In this document: positions 51,477 through 59,606 of the stretch, one piece after another | Layout: each line of letters begins with the position of its first letter | Position numbering within the stretch: the first letter of the stretch is position 1 | NCBI RefSeq assembly: GCF_900108175.1 | Contig: NZ_FNVO01000026.1 | Span: 21,381-85,380 of the forward strand | Length of the DNA stretch: 64,000 nt | Direction: 5' to 3' | Source: Thermomonospora echinospora | GTDB lineage: Bacteria; Actinomycetota; Actinomycetes; Streptosporangiales; Streptosporangiaceae | Program-made: the position numbers and the translations under genes | Notes under the pieces: model-generated | What the model was told of the DNA's origin: nothing | What the model saw: only the letters and a program-made list of their open reading frames with translations | The model's database searches: none

Positions 51477-51490
51477 ACTATGATACTAAA
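51477..51490 (-). promoter_or_regulatory. AT-rich site directly upstream of the dehydrogenase pair (site H)
   Basis: On the minus strand TTTAGTATCATAGT (51490-51477) contains AGTATCATA, also present at sites C and D. On the plus strand it reads ACTATGATACT with the CTATGA half-site. The hexamer TAGTAT (51488-51483) ends 10 nt before the ATG, which would suit a leaderless transcript. The rest of the gap to 51717 shows no gene. Confidence 0.6.
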
Positions 51491-51717
51491 TTTCAGAGTA
51501 AGAAGCGACCCCTCGTGGTCCTGTTTCAGCTTGTCACCGCCGGTGCGGACGCGAAGTCACGCGGTATTCCGCGCGACCGGTGATCGGCCGGGGGCCGCGG
51601 CGACCACGTCGTACGCCCCACCTGCCGCCCCACCGCGCGGTGGCGACGATGACCGCCACGGGCACGTGATCTCGGCCGTTCGGCAGGGACAGGCGGATGC
51701 GGTGGTGGTGAGAGGGT

Positions 51718-52863
51718 TCAGAGTCCGAGGTCGCGGCCGATGATCTCTTTCATGATCTCGTTGGAACCGGCCCAGATCCTGGTCACCCGGGCGTCCCGCC
51801 ACGCGCGGGCGATGCGGTACTCATTCATGTAGCCGGCGCCACCGTGCAGTTGGAGACAGTGGTCGAGCACCTCGTTTTGCACCTGCGCGGTCCACCACTT
51901 GGCCTTGGCCGCGTCCACTGGCGTCAGTTCGCCCCTGGTGTGCGCGAGGACGCACTGATCGACATAGGCCTGGGTCACGTCGAGCCGGGTGACGATGTCG
52001 GCGAAGAGGAACTTGTTGGCTTGGAACGCGCCGACGGGCCGGCCGAACGCGGTGCGTTCCGTGGCGTAGCGGAGGGTTTCGTCGACCATCTGCCTGGCGT
52101 GCGCCAGGTTGGTCACCGCCGCCGAGAGACGCTCTTGGGGCAGCCAGGTCATCATGTGCATGAAGCCGCGGTCGAGCTCACCGATCATGTAGCTCTTCGG
52201 CACGCGCACGTCTTCGAAGAAGAGTTCGGCCGTGTCGGACTCGGGCTGCCCGACCTTGTCGAGTTTGCGACCGCGCCCGAATCCGGGGGTGTCGGCGGGG
52301 ACGGCGAACAAGGTGAGCCCTTTGGGGCCGGCGTCGGGGGTGGTTCGAGCAGCCACGACGATGAGGTCGGCGGTGTGACCGTTGGTGATGAACGTCTTCG
52401 AGCCGTTGATCCGGTAATGATCGCCGTCGGGCACGGCGGAGGTCGCCACCGCGCCGAGGTCGGATCCGGCACCGGGTTCGGTCATGGCCATGGCGGCCAC
52501 CGCCTCTCCGGTGCTGAGCCTGGGCAGCCACTCGCTGCGCACCTCGGGCGAAGCGAGGTGCACCAGGTAAGGAGGCACGATGTCCGCGTGAATGCCGACA
52601 CAGGACGGCAGGGCCATGTTGACCGCGGCCAGTTCCTCCATGAGGACGGCGTTGAAGCGGAAGTCTCCGGCCTCCGACCCGCCGTAGCCGGCCGGGATCT
52701 CAAGGCCGAGCAGTCCCTGCCTTCCCGCCGCCAGCCAGAAGCTGCGAGGCAGCCCCTTGTCCACGGCCCAGTCGTCGACATGAGGCAGGACCTCACGCCG
52801 GACGAACTCTCGTACCGCCTGCCGGAACACCTCGTGGTCGTCGTCGTAGACGTTCCTGCGCAC
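51718..52863 (-). CDS. acyl-CoA dehydrogenase (complete, single)
   Basis: A 381-residue canonical acyl-CoA dehydrogenase. Landmarks are GLLGLEIPAGYGGSEAGDFRFNAVLMEELA, AMTEPGAGSDLGAVATSA, INGSKTFITNGHTADLIVVAART, RTAFGRPVGAFQANKF, QLHGGAGYMNEYRIARAWRDARV and the end RIWAGSNEIMKEIIGRDLGL. Ala replaces the MCAD-type Glu near the C-terminus, as in isovaleryl/long-chain types, where a Glu in the helix containing LPQERLSAA serves as base. GTG 52863 has AGGAG 5 nt upstream. It is divergent from a TetR regulator with two adjoining palindromes between them. Confidence 0.94.
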   Translation of the reverse strand: MRRNVYDDDHEVFRQAVREFVRREVLPHVDDWAVDKGLPRSFWLAAGRQGLLGLEIPAGYGGSEAGDFRFNAVLMEELAAVNMALPSCVGIHADIVPPYLVHLASPEVRSEWLPRLSTGEAVAAMAMTEPGAGSDLGAVATSAVPDGDHYRINGSKTFITNGHTADLIVVAARTTPDAGPKGLTLFAVPADTPGFGRGRKLDKVGQPESDTAELFFEDVRVPKSYMIGELDRGFMHMMTWLPQERLSAAVTNLAHARQMVDETLRYATERTAFGRPVGAFQANKFLFADIVTRLDVTQAYVDQCVLAHTRGELTPVDAAKAKWWTAQVQNEVLDHCLQLHGGAGYMNEYRIARAWRDARVTRIWAGSNEIMKEIIGRDLGL

Positions 52864-52878
52864 GCGCTCTCCTCTCGC

Positions 52879-52910
52879 CTAAGCACTTGCTTAGCTAAGC
52901 GATCGCTTAG
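52879..52910. promoter_or_regulatory. two adjoining 16-bp palindromes, TetR operator
   Basis: CTAAGCA-CT-TGCTTAG (52879-52894) is followed without gap by CTAAGCGATCGCTTAG (52895-52910). Both have the form CTAAGC-N4-GCTTAG. The second is a perfect palindrome. They lie between the dehydrogenase GTG at 52863 and the TetR ATG at 52954 and are the obvious binding sites of that regulator. Confidence 0.85.
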
Positions 52911-52953
52911 TCAATAGGATGGGGCGAATGCGCGTCAAGAGGCAGGAGATCCC

Positions 52954-53619
52954 ATGACGTCCGACGACGGTGCGCGCCCACAGCGGACCGACCGCCGGTT
53001 CACCGGCGACCCCACCCGCGCCCGGCTCCTCGAAGCCGCGCTCGACTCCTTCTCCACCAAGGGCTTCCATGGGACGAGCACCCGGATGATCGCCGCCAGA
53101 GCAGGGCTCAGCCCTGCCGCCGTCTACGTCCACCACAGGACCAAGGAAGAGATCCTCTTCCAGATCTCCCGCGACGGTCATCAAGAAGCCCTGGACGTCG
53201 TGCTCGCCGCCATCGACTCCGAGGCGACCCCGCCCGGCCGCCTGCGCGCGATCGTCCGGGACTTCGCCACCTGGCACGCCAGGCGCCACACCCTGGCCCG
53301 AGTCGTGCAGTACGAGATGGCCGCTCTCACACCCGAACACGCCGACCTGATCGCCGCCCTCCGGCGACACACCCACAACGCGGTCCGCGGCGTCGTCCTC
53401 GCCGGAATCGAGCGCGGCGACTTCACCGTACGCGACCCCGAATCCACCACGGTCGCCCTGCTCTCCCTGGGCATCGACGTCGCGCGTTGGTACCGCGCGG
53501 ACGGTGCGTGGACCCCACAGCGCGTCGGAGAGGACTACGCGGAACTAGCCCTGCGGCTCGTCGGCCACAGCCCTGGAGCATCCCGGAACCAAGACGACGA
53601 AGCCTCTCTCGCGCGGTGA
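52954..53619 (+). CDS. TetR-family transcriptional regulator
   Basis: A 221-residue regulator. The helix-turn-helix reads DPTRARLLEAALDSFSTKGFHGTSTRMIAARAGLSPAAVYVHHRTKEEILF, followed by a helical domain like TetR_C_KstR2-type proteins (ARRHTLARVVQYEMAALTPEH). Members of this group sense acyl-CoAs and control fatty acid or steroid-like degradation. ATG 52954 has AGGAG 5 nt upstream. It is divergent from the acyl-CoA dehydrogenase gene and probably represses both through the adjoining palindromes. It marks the right end of the catabolic island. Confidence 0.92.
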   Translation: MTSDDGARPQRTDRRFTGDPTRARLLEAALDSFSTKGFHGTSTRMIAARAGLSPAAVYVHHRTKEEILFQISRDGHQEALDVVLAAIDSEATPPGRLRAIVRDFATWHARRHTLARVVQYEMAALTPEHADLIAALRRHTHNAVRGVVLAGIERGDFTVRDPESTTVALLSLGIDVARWYRADGAWTPQRVGEDYAELALRLVGHSPGASRNQDDEASLAR

Positions 53620-53792
53620 TCCGAATCCCCCGGCCATCGCCCAGGCCACCAGCAAGGTGAGGGAGCACTTCACGCTTTGCCGGGGCTCCCCACCGGGTCG
53701 CTATTGTGAGGATCTTTCAAGTTCTTCCCGGGCTTGTTACGTTCACCAAGCAGGCGTTAGGGCCGCATGCCCCCCGGCCGAGGGAGAACTGC

Positions 53793-55880
53793 ATGGGAAC
53801 ACGTCTCGTCCGCCGACTGTCGGCGACGGTTGCCGCGGCGATCGCGCTGGTGCTCTGTGGTTCGCTGGTCGCGGACGCACATATCGAGCGCCCGTCATAT
53901 TGGCCGCTTCCCGGACCCGACTGCTCGATCAGCCCGTGCGCCGGCGGAAAGGTGCCCACGCCGCGCAGCCTAGCGTCGGCGATCGTGCCGGCACAGGGCA
54001 GCACAACCCGCGTGGTCTGCCGACCGGACTCGCTGAAGCGGCTGGAGGCTTCGATCAAGAAGGCGCGCAAGTCCGGCTACAGCATCCGGCCGTACGATCG
54101 TCGCGGCTTCAGCGCCACCGAGGCCCGGGAACTGCGGCGGATCAACCGGGCGCTGTTCGCGCAGTGCCGGTATCGCGAGATCCAGCCCGCGGTGACCGCC
54201 TCCGGCAACAACGACCGGGTCGTGGTGATGCCCGGGCTCTATACCGAGCCGACCTCGCGGTCCAAGCCCACCCATGACAAGGCGTGCGACCCGTACAAGC
54301 TGAGCACGGGCGCGTACTCCTACAAGGGCGAGACCATGTGCCCGAACGACGCGAACCTGATCGCCGTGCACGGCCGCGCGCCCGGCGGCGGCACCGACCC
54401 GGACCCGCCGAGGGTCGACCGGCACGGTATCCCCAACCTCGGCAAGTGCATCCGCTGCAACCTGCAACTCGAAGGCTCGGGCGTGAGCGCCGACGACGTG
54501 GTCGTCGACGCCGGTGACCCTAAGTCGGGCAACCACGGCCCGCGCAACTCGGTCAAGGACGTCGGCATCCGCGCCGACCGGGCCGACGGCTTCGTGCTGC
54601 GGAACGTCACGGTACGGCACGCCAACGAACACAACGTCTACGTGATCGAGACCAATGGCTACCTGCTGGACCGCTTCAAGGCCTTCTACGCGGGCGAGTA
54701 CGGCCTGCTGACCTTCGTCGGGGACTTCGGCCGGACGCAGAACTGCGAGGCCGCGGGCAACGGCGACTCCGGGCTCTACCCGGGGTCTGGCGCCAAGACC
54801 AACGCAGGACGCGACAAGCGCATCTACCCGAAGGCGCGCTACAGCCAGGAGATCCGCTACTGCGACTCCCACCACAACACCAGTGGCTACTCCGGCACCG
54901 ACGGCAACGCCACCTGGCTGCACCACAACAACTTCTACGACAACGGGTTGGGCTTCACCACGGACGTGTTCACCGCGGCCGGGCACCCTGGGTTCCCGCA
55001 GCAGGGTGACCTTGTGGAGAACAACCACTTCTTCGCCAACAACTTCAACCCGTACCTGCCGGGCAGCGATGTCGTGCCCACCGTGCCGGTGCCGGTGGGA
55101 ACCGGGATGTGGATCGCCGGCGGCAACGACAACATCATCCGCAACAACACGTTCAGCGACAACTGGCGCCGCGGGGCCATGCTGTTCGCGGTGCCCGACG
55201 CCTTCGTCTGCGGCCCAGATGCAGAGCCCATGCCCGGGTGCGACCCGGCCAAGCTGTCCACCTCACACCGCAACCACTTCTACGGCAACACGATGAAGGG
55301 CAACGGTACGGACTTCTGGTGGGACGCCTTCCCGTTCAATGTCGGCAACTGCTGGTGGGGTAACGGCAAGGTGAAGACCTCGCCGAAACACCTCCCGCAC
55401 TGCTCCAACGGCAAGGCGCCAATGCTGAGCGTCGGCTTCGGCAACCTCGCCAACGAGGCCGAACTCCTCACCTGCATGGCCGACCTGAAGCCCGGCGGGC
55501 CCTGCCCCTGGTTCACGTCACCGACCCGCCCGAAGGGCTCCACGGCGGCTGCCCCGCGTGCGCCGGGCAGCTGGTACGAGGAAAAGGACAAGCACCCCCA
55601 TGACCACGGCAAGGGGCTGCGCATCGACGACGCGCTGCTCGCCGAGGTCACCTGCCACTCCTGGCATGAGGCGACCGCCGACCAGCAGAAGCGCATTCTG
55701 ACCAAGATGCGGGTGTTCATGGGCGGCCAGATCGACAGCCCGGGGGCGCGCGGCGCGACCCTGAGCCTCGACAAGGCGACCAAGGTGCTCGACAACGCCT
55801 GCGGTCTGCCGGTCTCCGGTCCGTTCAAGCTCTACAAGCTCTACGCCCGAACGGCCGCCTTCACCCCGCAGATCCGCTAG
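53793..55880 (+). CDS. secreted right-handed beta-helix protein
   Basis: A 695-residue exported protein. The N-terminus MGTRLVRRLSATVAAAIALV followed by LCGSLVADA is a Sec signal peptide with likely cleavage after ADA. The centre (about residues 230-520) is rich in Asn and Gly with parallel beta-helix repeats: VSADDVVVDAGD, VLRNVTVRHANEHNVYVIETNG, RYCDSHHNTSGYSG, LVENNHFFANNF, NIIRNNTFSDNW, HRNHFYGNTMKGNG. Many Cys residues suggest disulphides. Such proteins often bind or cleave polysaccharides, but no lyase or hydrolase triad is recognised, so the function is unknown. It is a single-gene unit; ATG 53793 has AGGGAG upstream and a hairpin follows the stop. Confidence 0.85.
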   Translation: MGTRLVRRLSATVAAAIALVLCGSLVADAHIERPSYWPLPGPDCSISPCAGGKVPTPRSLASAIVPAQGSTTRVVCRPDSLKRLEASIKKARKSGYSIRPYDRRGFSATEARELRRINRALFAQCRYREIQPAVTASGNNDRVVVMPGLYTEPTSRSKPTHDKACDPYKLSTGAYSYKGETMCPNDANLIAVHGRAPGGGTDPDPPRVDRHGIPNLGKCIRCNLQLEGSGVSADDVVVDAGDPKSGNHGPRNSVKDVGIRADRADGFVLRNVTVRHANEHNVYVIETNGYLLDRFKAFYAGEYGLLTFVGDFGRTQNCEAAGNGDSGLYPGSGAKTNAGRDKRIYPKARYSQEIRYCDSHHNTSGYSGTDGNATWLHHNNFYDNGLGFTTDVFTAAGHPGFPQQGDLVENNHFFANNFNPYLPGSDVVPTVPVPVGTGMWIAGGNDNIIRNNTFSDNWRRGAMLFAVPDAFVCGPDAEPMPGCDPAKLSTSHRNHFYGNTMKGNGTDFWWDAFPFNVGNCWWGNGKVKTSPKHLPHCSNGKAPMLSVGFGNLANEAELLTCMADLKPGGPCPWFTSPTRPKGSTAAAPRAPGSWYEEKDKHPHDHGKGLRIDDALLAEVTCHSWHEATADQQKRILTKMRVFMGGQIDSPGARGATLSLDKATKVLDNACGLPVSGPFKLYKLYARTAAFTPQIR

Positions 55881-55901
55881 GTACGCACACCGCGGCCGAA
55901 C

Positions 55902-55943
55902 GCCCCGCGATATGGCCCGCCACCGCCATATCGCGGGGCTTTT
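55902..55943 (+). terminator. rho-independent terminator after the beta-helix gene
   Basis: GCCCCGCGATATGGC (55902-55916) pairs perfectly with GCCATATCGCGGGGC (55925-55939) across an 8-nt loop, followed by TTTT (55940-55943). It starts 22 bp after the stop codon. Confidence 0.92.
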
Positions 55944-56077
55944 GCTGTCTGTCTGGAAGGGTCTGTACGGTCTTCGGATACCTCTCTGCTCACCGCGGCT
56001 TGGCACAGAGAGGTGCCGAAAACCGGACAGTCCCCGGGGCCGTCCCTCTTGGAGGACGCCCGCTCAGATGACGCCAC

Positions 56078-56683
56078 TCAGGGGGCGAACGCGCGGAGGG
56101 TGATGTCCACGAGTGCGTCGGCGTACTCGGGGGTGAGCGGCCCGGAGCGGTGCAGCCAGCGCTGGTAGAGCGGGGCGTACAGCACCTCGAGCACCAGGTC
56201 GAGGTCGGCGTCCGCGGCCAGTTGGCCCGCCCGCTGGGCACTGCGCAACCGTTCCTTCTTGGCTTGGTCGACGGGGCCGGCCAGCTTCTCGCGGTACAGG
56301 GCGGCGAGGGCGGGGTCACCGACGATCTCCGTGTTGAGCGCCCTGAGAGGCGCCTCGAACACCGGGTCGGCGAACTCGGCGACGGTCGCCCGCATGACGG
56401 TCTTGAGATCGGCCTCGAGGTCGCCGGTGTCAGGCAGCCGGATGCCCTCCCCGCCCTCACTGAGCGCCAGGAACGAGTCGAAGATCACCGCGCCCTTGGA
56501 CGGCCACCAGCGGTAGATGGTCTGCTTGCCGACTCCCGCCCGCGCGGCGATGGCCTCGATCGTCACCTTGGCGTACCCGAGCTCGGAGACCAGCTCGCGC
56601 GCGGCGGCGAGGACGGCCCGCCGGGATCGTTCGCTGCGCCGCGCGGGGTTCGGTTTTCTGGTGTTGGACACGCCCGGGAGCAT
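56078..56683 (-). CDS. TetR-family transcriptional regulator
   Basis: About 201 residues. HTH: RRAVLAAARELVSELGYAKVTIEAIAARAGVGKQTIYRWWPSKGAVIFDSFLAL; the C-terminal domain is of the TetR_C type with ALRALNTEIVGDPALAALYREKLAGP and LYAPLYQRWLHRSGPLTPEYADALVD. The ATG at 56683 has no obvious ribosome site; a GTG at 56671 is an alternative. The gene is divergent from an SDR gene, with two related palindromes between them, so it most likely represses both. Confidence 0.9.
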   Translation of the reverse strand: MLPGVSNTRKPNPARRSERSRRAVLAAARELVSELGYAKVTIEAIAARAGVGKQTIYRWWPSKGAVIFDSFLALSEGGEGIRLPDTGDLEADLKTVMRATVAEFADPVFEAPLRALNTEIVGDPALAALYREKLAGPVDQAKKERLRSAQRAGQLAADADLDLVLEVLYAPLYQRWLHRSGPLTPEYADALVDITLRAFAP

Positions 56684-56695
56684 AACACCAAACGA

Positions 56696-56770
56696 GACGA
56701 GACGGTTCGTCTTGACAGGAGGTGGTGGGCCTCTCATACTCATGCAAGTCGAGACGGACCGTCTCGACTT
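56696..56770 (+). promoter_or_regulatory. SDR promoter with two TetR operators, one a perfect 25-bp palindrome
   Basis: TTGACA (56712-56717), a 17-bp spacer and CATACT (56735-56740) form a promoter for the SDR gene. AAGTCGAGACGG-A-CCGTCTCGACTT (56746-56770) is a perfect palindrome at the expected transcription start. An imperfect copy centred at 56706 (56696-56716, core GAGACGGTTCGTCTT) overlaps the -35 box. The two centres are 52 bp apart and the 21-bp cores match at 17 positions. Confidence 0.85.
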
Positions 56771-56789
56771 ATATAGGTGAGGAGCTCGC

Positions 56790-57611
56790 ATGACAACCGC
56801 CCGCGTATGGTTCATCACCGGCGCGTCGAGGGGCTTGGGCAGGGCCTTCACCGAGGCGGCGCTCACCGCCGGAGACCGCGTCGTGGCGGCCGCGCGCGAC
56901 CTCGGCCCGCTCGACGACCTGACCGCCGCCCACCCGGACCGCCTCGTACGGCTGACACTGGACGTGTCCGACCGCGCGGCCGTGCGGACGGTGGTGGACC
57001 GGGCGGCCGCGGCGTTCGGGCGGCTCGACGTCGTGGTCAACAACGCCGGCACGATGCTGCTCGGCATGGTGGAGGAGGCCACCGAGGAGCAGATCCGCGC
57101 CCAGTTCGACGTCAACTTCTTCGGCGCGGTCTGGGTGACCCAGGCCGTGCTGCCGCACCTGCGGGCGCAGGGATCCGGCCATATCCTGCAGGTCACCTCG
57201 ATGGGGACCGGCGGCGGAGTCGCGTCCGCCGGGTTCTACGCGGCGAGCAAGAACGCGCTCGACTCGCTGAGCCAGGCGCTGGCGATGGAGGCGGCGCCGT
57301 TCGGGATCAAGGTGACGATCGTGCAGCCCGGCGGGTACGGCACGGACCTGTTCACGCGGGGTACCACGACGACCCGGCCGCGCCCGGAGTACGAGCCGCT
57401 GCGCGCCCGGCTGGCCGAGATGTGGGGCGAGGACGCCGGCCCCGACCCGAGCACCGCGGCCCCGGTGGTCATGGAACTGGTCGACCTGGCCGAGCCGCCG
57501 CTGCGGCTGATCGTCGGCGCCGCCTCCTACGACATGGTCCAGCAGATGGACCGGGCCCGCACCGAGGAGTACCGGGCCTGGGAGCACCTCAGCCGCAAGG
57601 CCCCGGGCTGA
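56790..57611 (+). CDS. SDR-family oxidoreductase regulated by the divergent TetR
   Basis: A 273-residue classical SDR. Cofactor loop TGASRGLG, an Arg in VVAAARDLGPL suggesting NADPH, NNAGTMLLG, and the active site in VTSMGTGGGVASAGFYAASK. The C-terminal part carries a long loop (GTTTTRPRPEYEPLRARLAEMW) typical of the group annotated as oxidoreductases of unknown substrate often next to TetR. ATG 56790 has GAGGAG 5 nt upstream. It is expected to detoxify or convert the ligand of the repressor. Confidence 0.92.
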   Translation: MTTARVWFITGASRGLGRAFTEAALTAGDRVVAAARDLGPLDDLTAAHPDRLVRLTLDVSDRAAVRTVVDRAAAAFGRLDVVVNNAGTMLLGMVEEATEEQIRAQFDVNFFGAVWVTQAVLPHLRAQGSGHILQVTSMGTGGGVASAGFYAASKNALDSLSQALAMEAAPFGIKVTIVQPGGYGTDLFTRGTTTTRPRPEYEPLRARLAEMWGEDAGPDPSTAAPVVMELVDLAEPPLRLIVGAASYDMVQQMDRARTEEYRAWEHLSRKAPG

Positions 57612-57642
57612 CCCGTACGAGGCCCATGGAGACCGACCAGGC

Positions 57643-59463
57643 ATGCGGTCATGTTCTGTCCGCGCTGACAACAGGAGGTGGGGCGCTCTGCGCACCTCTG
57701 CCCAACTGGCACTCAACCAGATCACCAAGCGCTACGGCACCCGCGTCGTCTTGGACCGGGTGTCGCTCACCGTCAAGCCCGGCGAGCGGCTCGGAGTGAT
57801 CGGCGACAACGGGTCGGGCAAGTCCACGCTGCTCAAGCTCATGGCGGACGTCGAACGTCCGGACAACGGCGAGCTCGTGGTCGTCGCGCCCAGCGGCGTC
57901 GGATACCTGCCGCAGTCGCTCGCCCTGCCGTCGCACGCCACCGTCGCCGACGCCGTCGACCAGGCGCTGGCCGACCTGCGCGAGCTCGAAGCCCGGATGC
58001 GGGCGGCCGAACGCTCCCTCGGCGCAGCGGGCGCGCAGGAGCGCGCGGGCCTGGACGCCTACGCGGAGCTGGTGGCGGAGTTCGAGGCGCGGGGCGGCTA
58101 CGAAGCCGACGTCCGTGTGGAGGTCGCACTGCACGGGCTGGGGCTGCCCGGGCTCGACCGGAGCCGTCCGCTGGGCACGCTCTCCGGCGGCGAACGTTCC
58201 AGGCTCGCCCTGGCCGCCACGCTGGCGTCCGCTCCTGAGCTGCTGCTGCTCGACGAGCCGACCAACGACCTGGACGACCAGGCCACAGCCTGGCTCGAAC
58301 AGCGCCTGCGCGCCCACCGGGGCACGGTCGTAGTGATCACGCACGACCGGATGTTCCTGGAGCGGGTGACCACCGCCATCCTCGAGGTGGCCGACGGGCA
58401 GGTGCGCCGCTACGGCGACGGGTACGCCGGGTACCTCGCCGCCAAGGCCGCCGAACGTGCCGCACAGGCGCGGGCCCACGAGGAATGGAAGACGGAGCTG
58501 GACCGGCATGCCACGCTGGTGGCGGCCAACGCGGGCCGGCTGGCCGTGATCCCGCGTAAGACGGCCAAGGCGGGCATGGGCACCGGCGCCTGGCGGGCGC
58601 GCTCGCGCACCCACGGGGCCGCCGGCCGCATCCGGCAGTCCCAGCAGCGGCTGCAGTGGCTCACCGATCACCCGGTGGCGCCACCGCCCGAGCCACTGCG
58701 CTTCACCGCCGTCCCCGCCACCGCGGGCGCCGCCGCCGGGGACGAGGTGGCCGCGCTCGACGGCGTGGTGGTGGCGGGACGGCTCCGCATGGAGTCTTTG
58801 ACCATCCGCGCCGGTGAGCGGCTGCTCGTCACCGGCCCGAACGGAGCGGGCAAGACCACCCTGATGCGGGTGCTCGCCGGAGAACTACGACCGGACGCGG
58901 GCGAGGTACGGCGGGCCGGCCGGGTCGGGTTCTTCCGGCAGGACGAACCCGACACCGACGACAGGCGATGGGCCGTCCGCGCCGGGACCCTCCGGCAGGA
59001 CGGGCCGACCGACGCGGCGCGCCGGACCGTGCTGCAGGCCTACGCGCACGGGCGTCCGGGAAGCCTGGACGAGCACGCGGACGCGCTGCTCGCCCTGGGC
59101 CTGTTCCGGCCGTCCGACCTGGGGCTGCGCCTCGGGGAGCTGTCCTACGGGCAGCGGCGCCGGATCGAGCTGGCACGGCTGGTGAGCGAGCCCGTGGACC
59201 TGCTCCTGCTCGACGAGCCGACCAACCACCTGTCACCGATGCTCACAGAGCAACTGGAGGAGGCGCTGGCCTCCTACCAGGGTGCGCTGGTCGTGGTCAC
59301 GCACGACCGGCGCCTGCGGGCCACGTTCACCGGCGCCCGCGTCGAACTGGCCGACGGGCTCGGTTCCGGAGGCCCGTGCCGCGCCCCGGTGGTCGCCGTG
59401 GCCGTCGAAGACGGTCACGTCATCGTGGGCGCCGGCGTGCCGGCCGCCGAACAGGCCTCGTAG
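57643..59463 (+). CDS. ABC-F family ATPase (two ABC domains, no membrane part)
   Basis: About 600 residues with two ABC domains. The first has Walker A GDNGSGKST, signature LSGGERSRL and LLLLDEPTNDLDDQ; the second has GPNGAGKTT, LSYGQRRRI and LLLLDEPTNHLSP. The linker (about 80 residues, Arg/Lys/Gln-rich) matches ABC-F proteins, which bind the ribosomal E site and either regulate translation or protect from antibiotics. Which of the two applies is unknown. The ATG at 57643 lacks a ribosome site, while AGGAGG at 57673-57678 lies inside the frame, 9 nt before an in-frame CTG at 57688; initiation at CTG is possible. It follows the SDR gene by 31 bp. Confidence 0.9.
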   Translation: MRSCSVRADNRRWGALRTSAQLALNQITKRYGTRVVLDRVSLTVKPGERLGVIGDNGSGKSTLLKLMADVERPDNGELVVVAPSGVGYLPQSLALPSHATVADAVDQALADLRELEARMRAAERSLGAAGAQERAGLDAYAELVAEFEARGGYEADVRVEVALHGLGLPGLDRSRPLGTLSGGERSRLALAATLASAPELLLLDEPTNDLDDQATAWLEQRLRAHRGTVVVITHDRMFLERVTTAILEVADGQVRRYGDGYAGYLAAKAAERAAQARAHEEWKTELDRHATLVAANAGRLAVIPRKTAKAGMGTGAWRARSRTHGAAGRIRQSQQRLQWLTDHPVAPPPEPLRFTAVPATAGAAAGDEVAALDGVVVAGRLRMESLTIRAGERLLVTGPNGAGKTTLMRVLAGELRPDAGEVRRAGRVGFFRQDEPDTDDRRWAVRAGTLRQDGPTDAARRTVLQAYAHGRPGSLDEHADALLALGLFRPSDLGLRLGELSYGQRRRIELARLVSEPVDLLLLDEPTNHLSPMLTEQLEEALASYQGALVVVTHDRRLRATFTGARVELADGLGSGGPCRAPVVAVAVEDGHVIVGAGVPAAEQAS

Positions 59464-59606
59464 CCGGCAGGATTCCAACCGTCTCAGGCCACACGTTCCC
59501 TCAGTTCGGCGTGCCAATGCTGCTCGGGGTGGCCGTCGAACGGCGCGACGCGGCGACGGGCGGCCGGGCCCGCCCTGGCCTGCCGCCGACGTGCCGTGGC
59601 AGAGCG

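Noticed and set aside
52879..52910. Reading the adjoining palindromes as a phage attachment or recombination site
   Set aside because: They sit between a divergent TetR gene and its neighbour, have operator geometry, and no integrase is nearby.
20571..53619. Calling the island a cholesterol degradation cluster
   Set aside because: Ltp2/DUF35 modules and FadE26/27-like pairs fit side-chain catabolism, but no kshAB, kstD, hsa or mce genes and no KstR-type site were recognised in the window, so a steroid substrate cannot be claimed.
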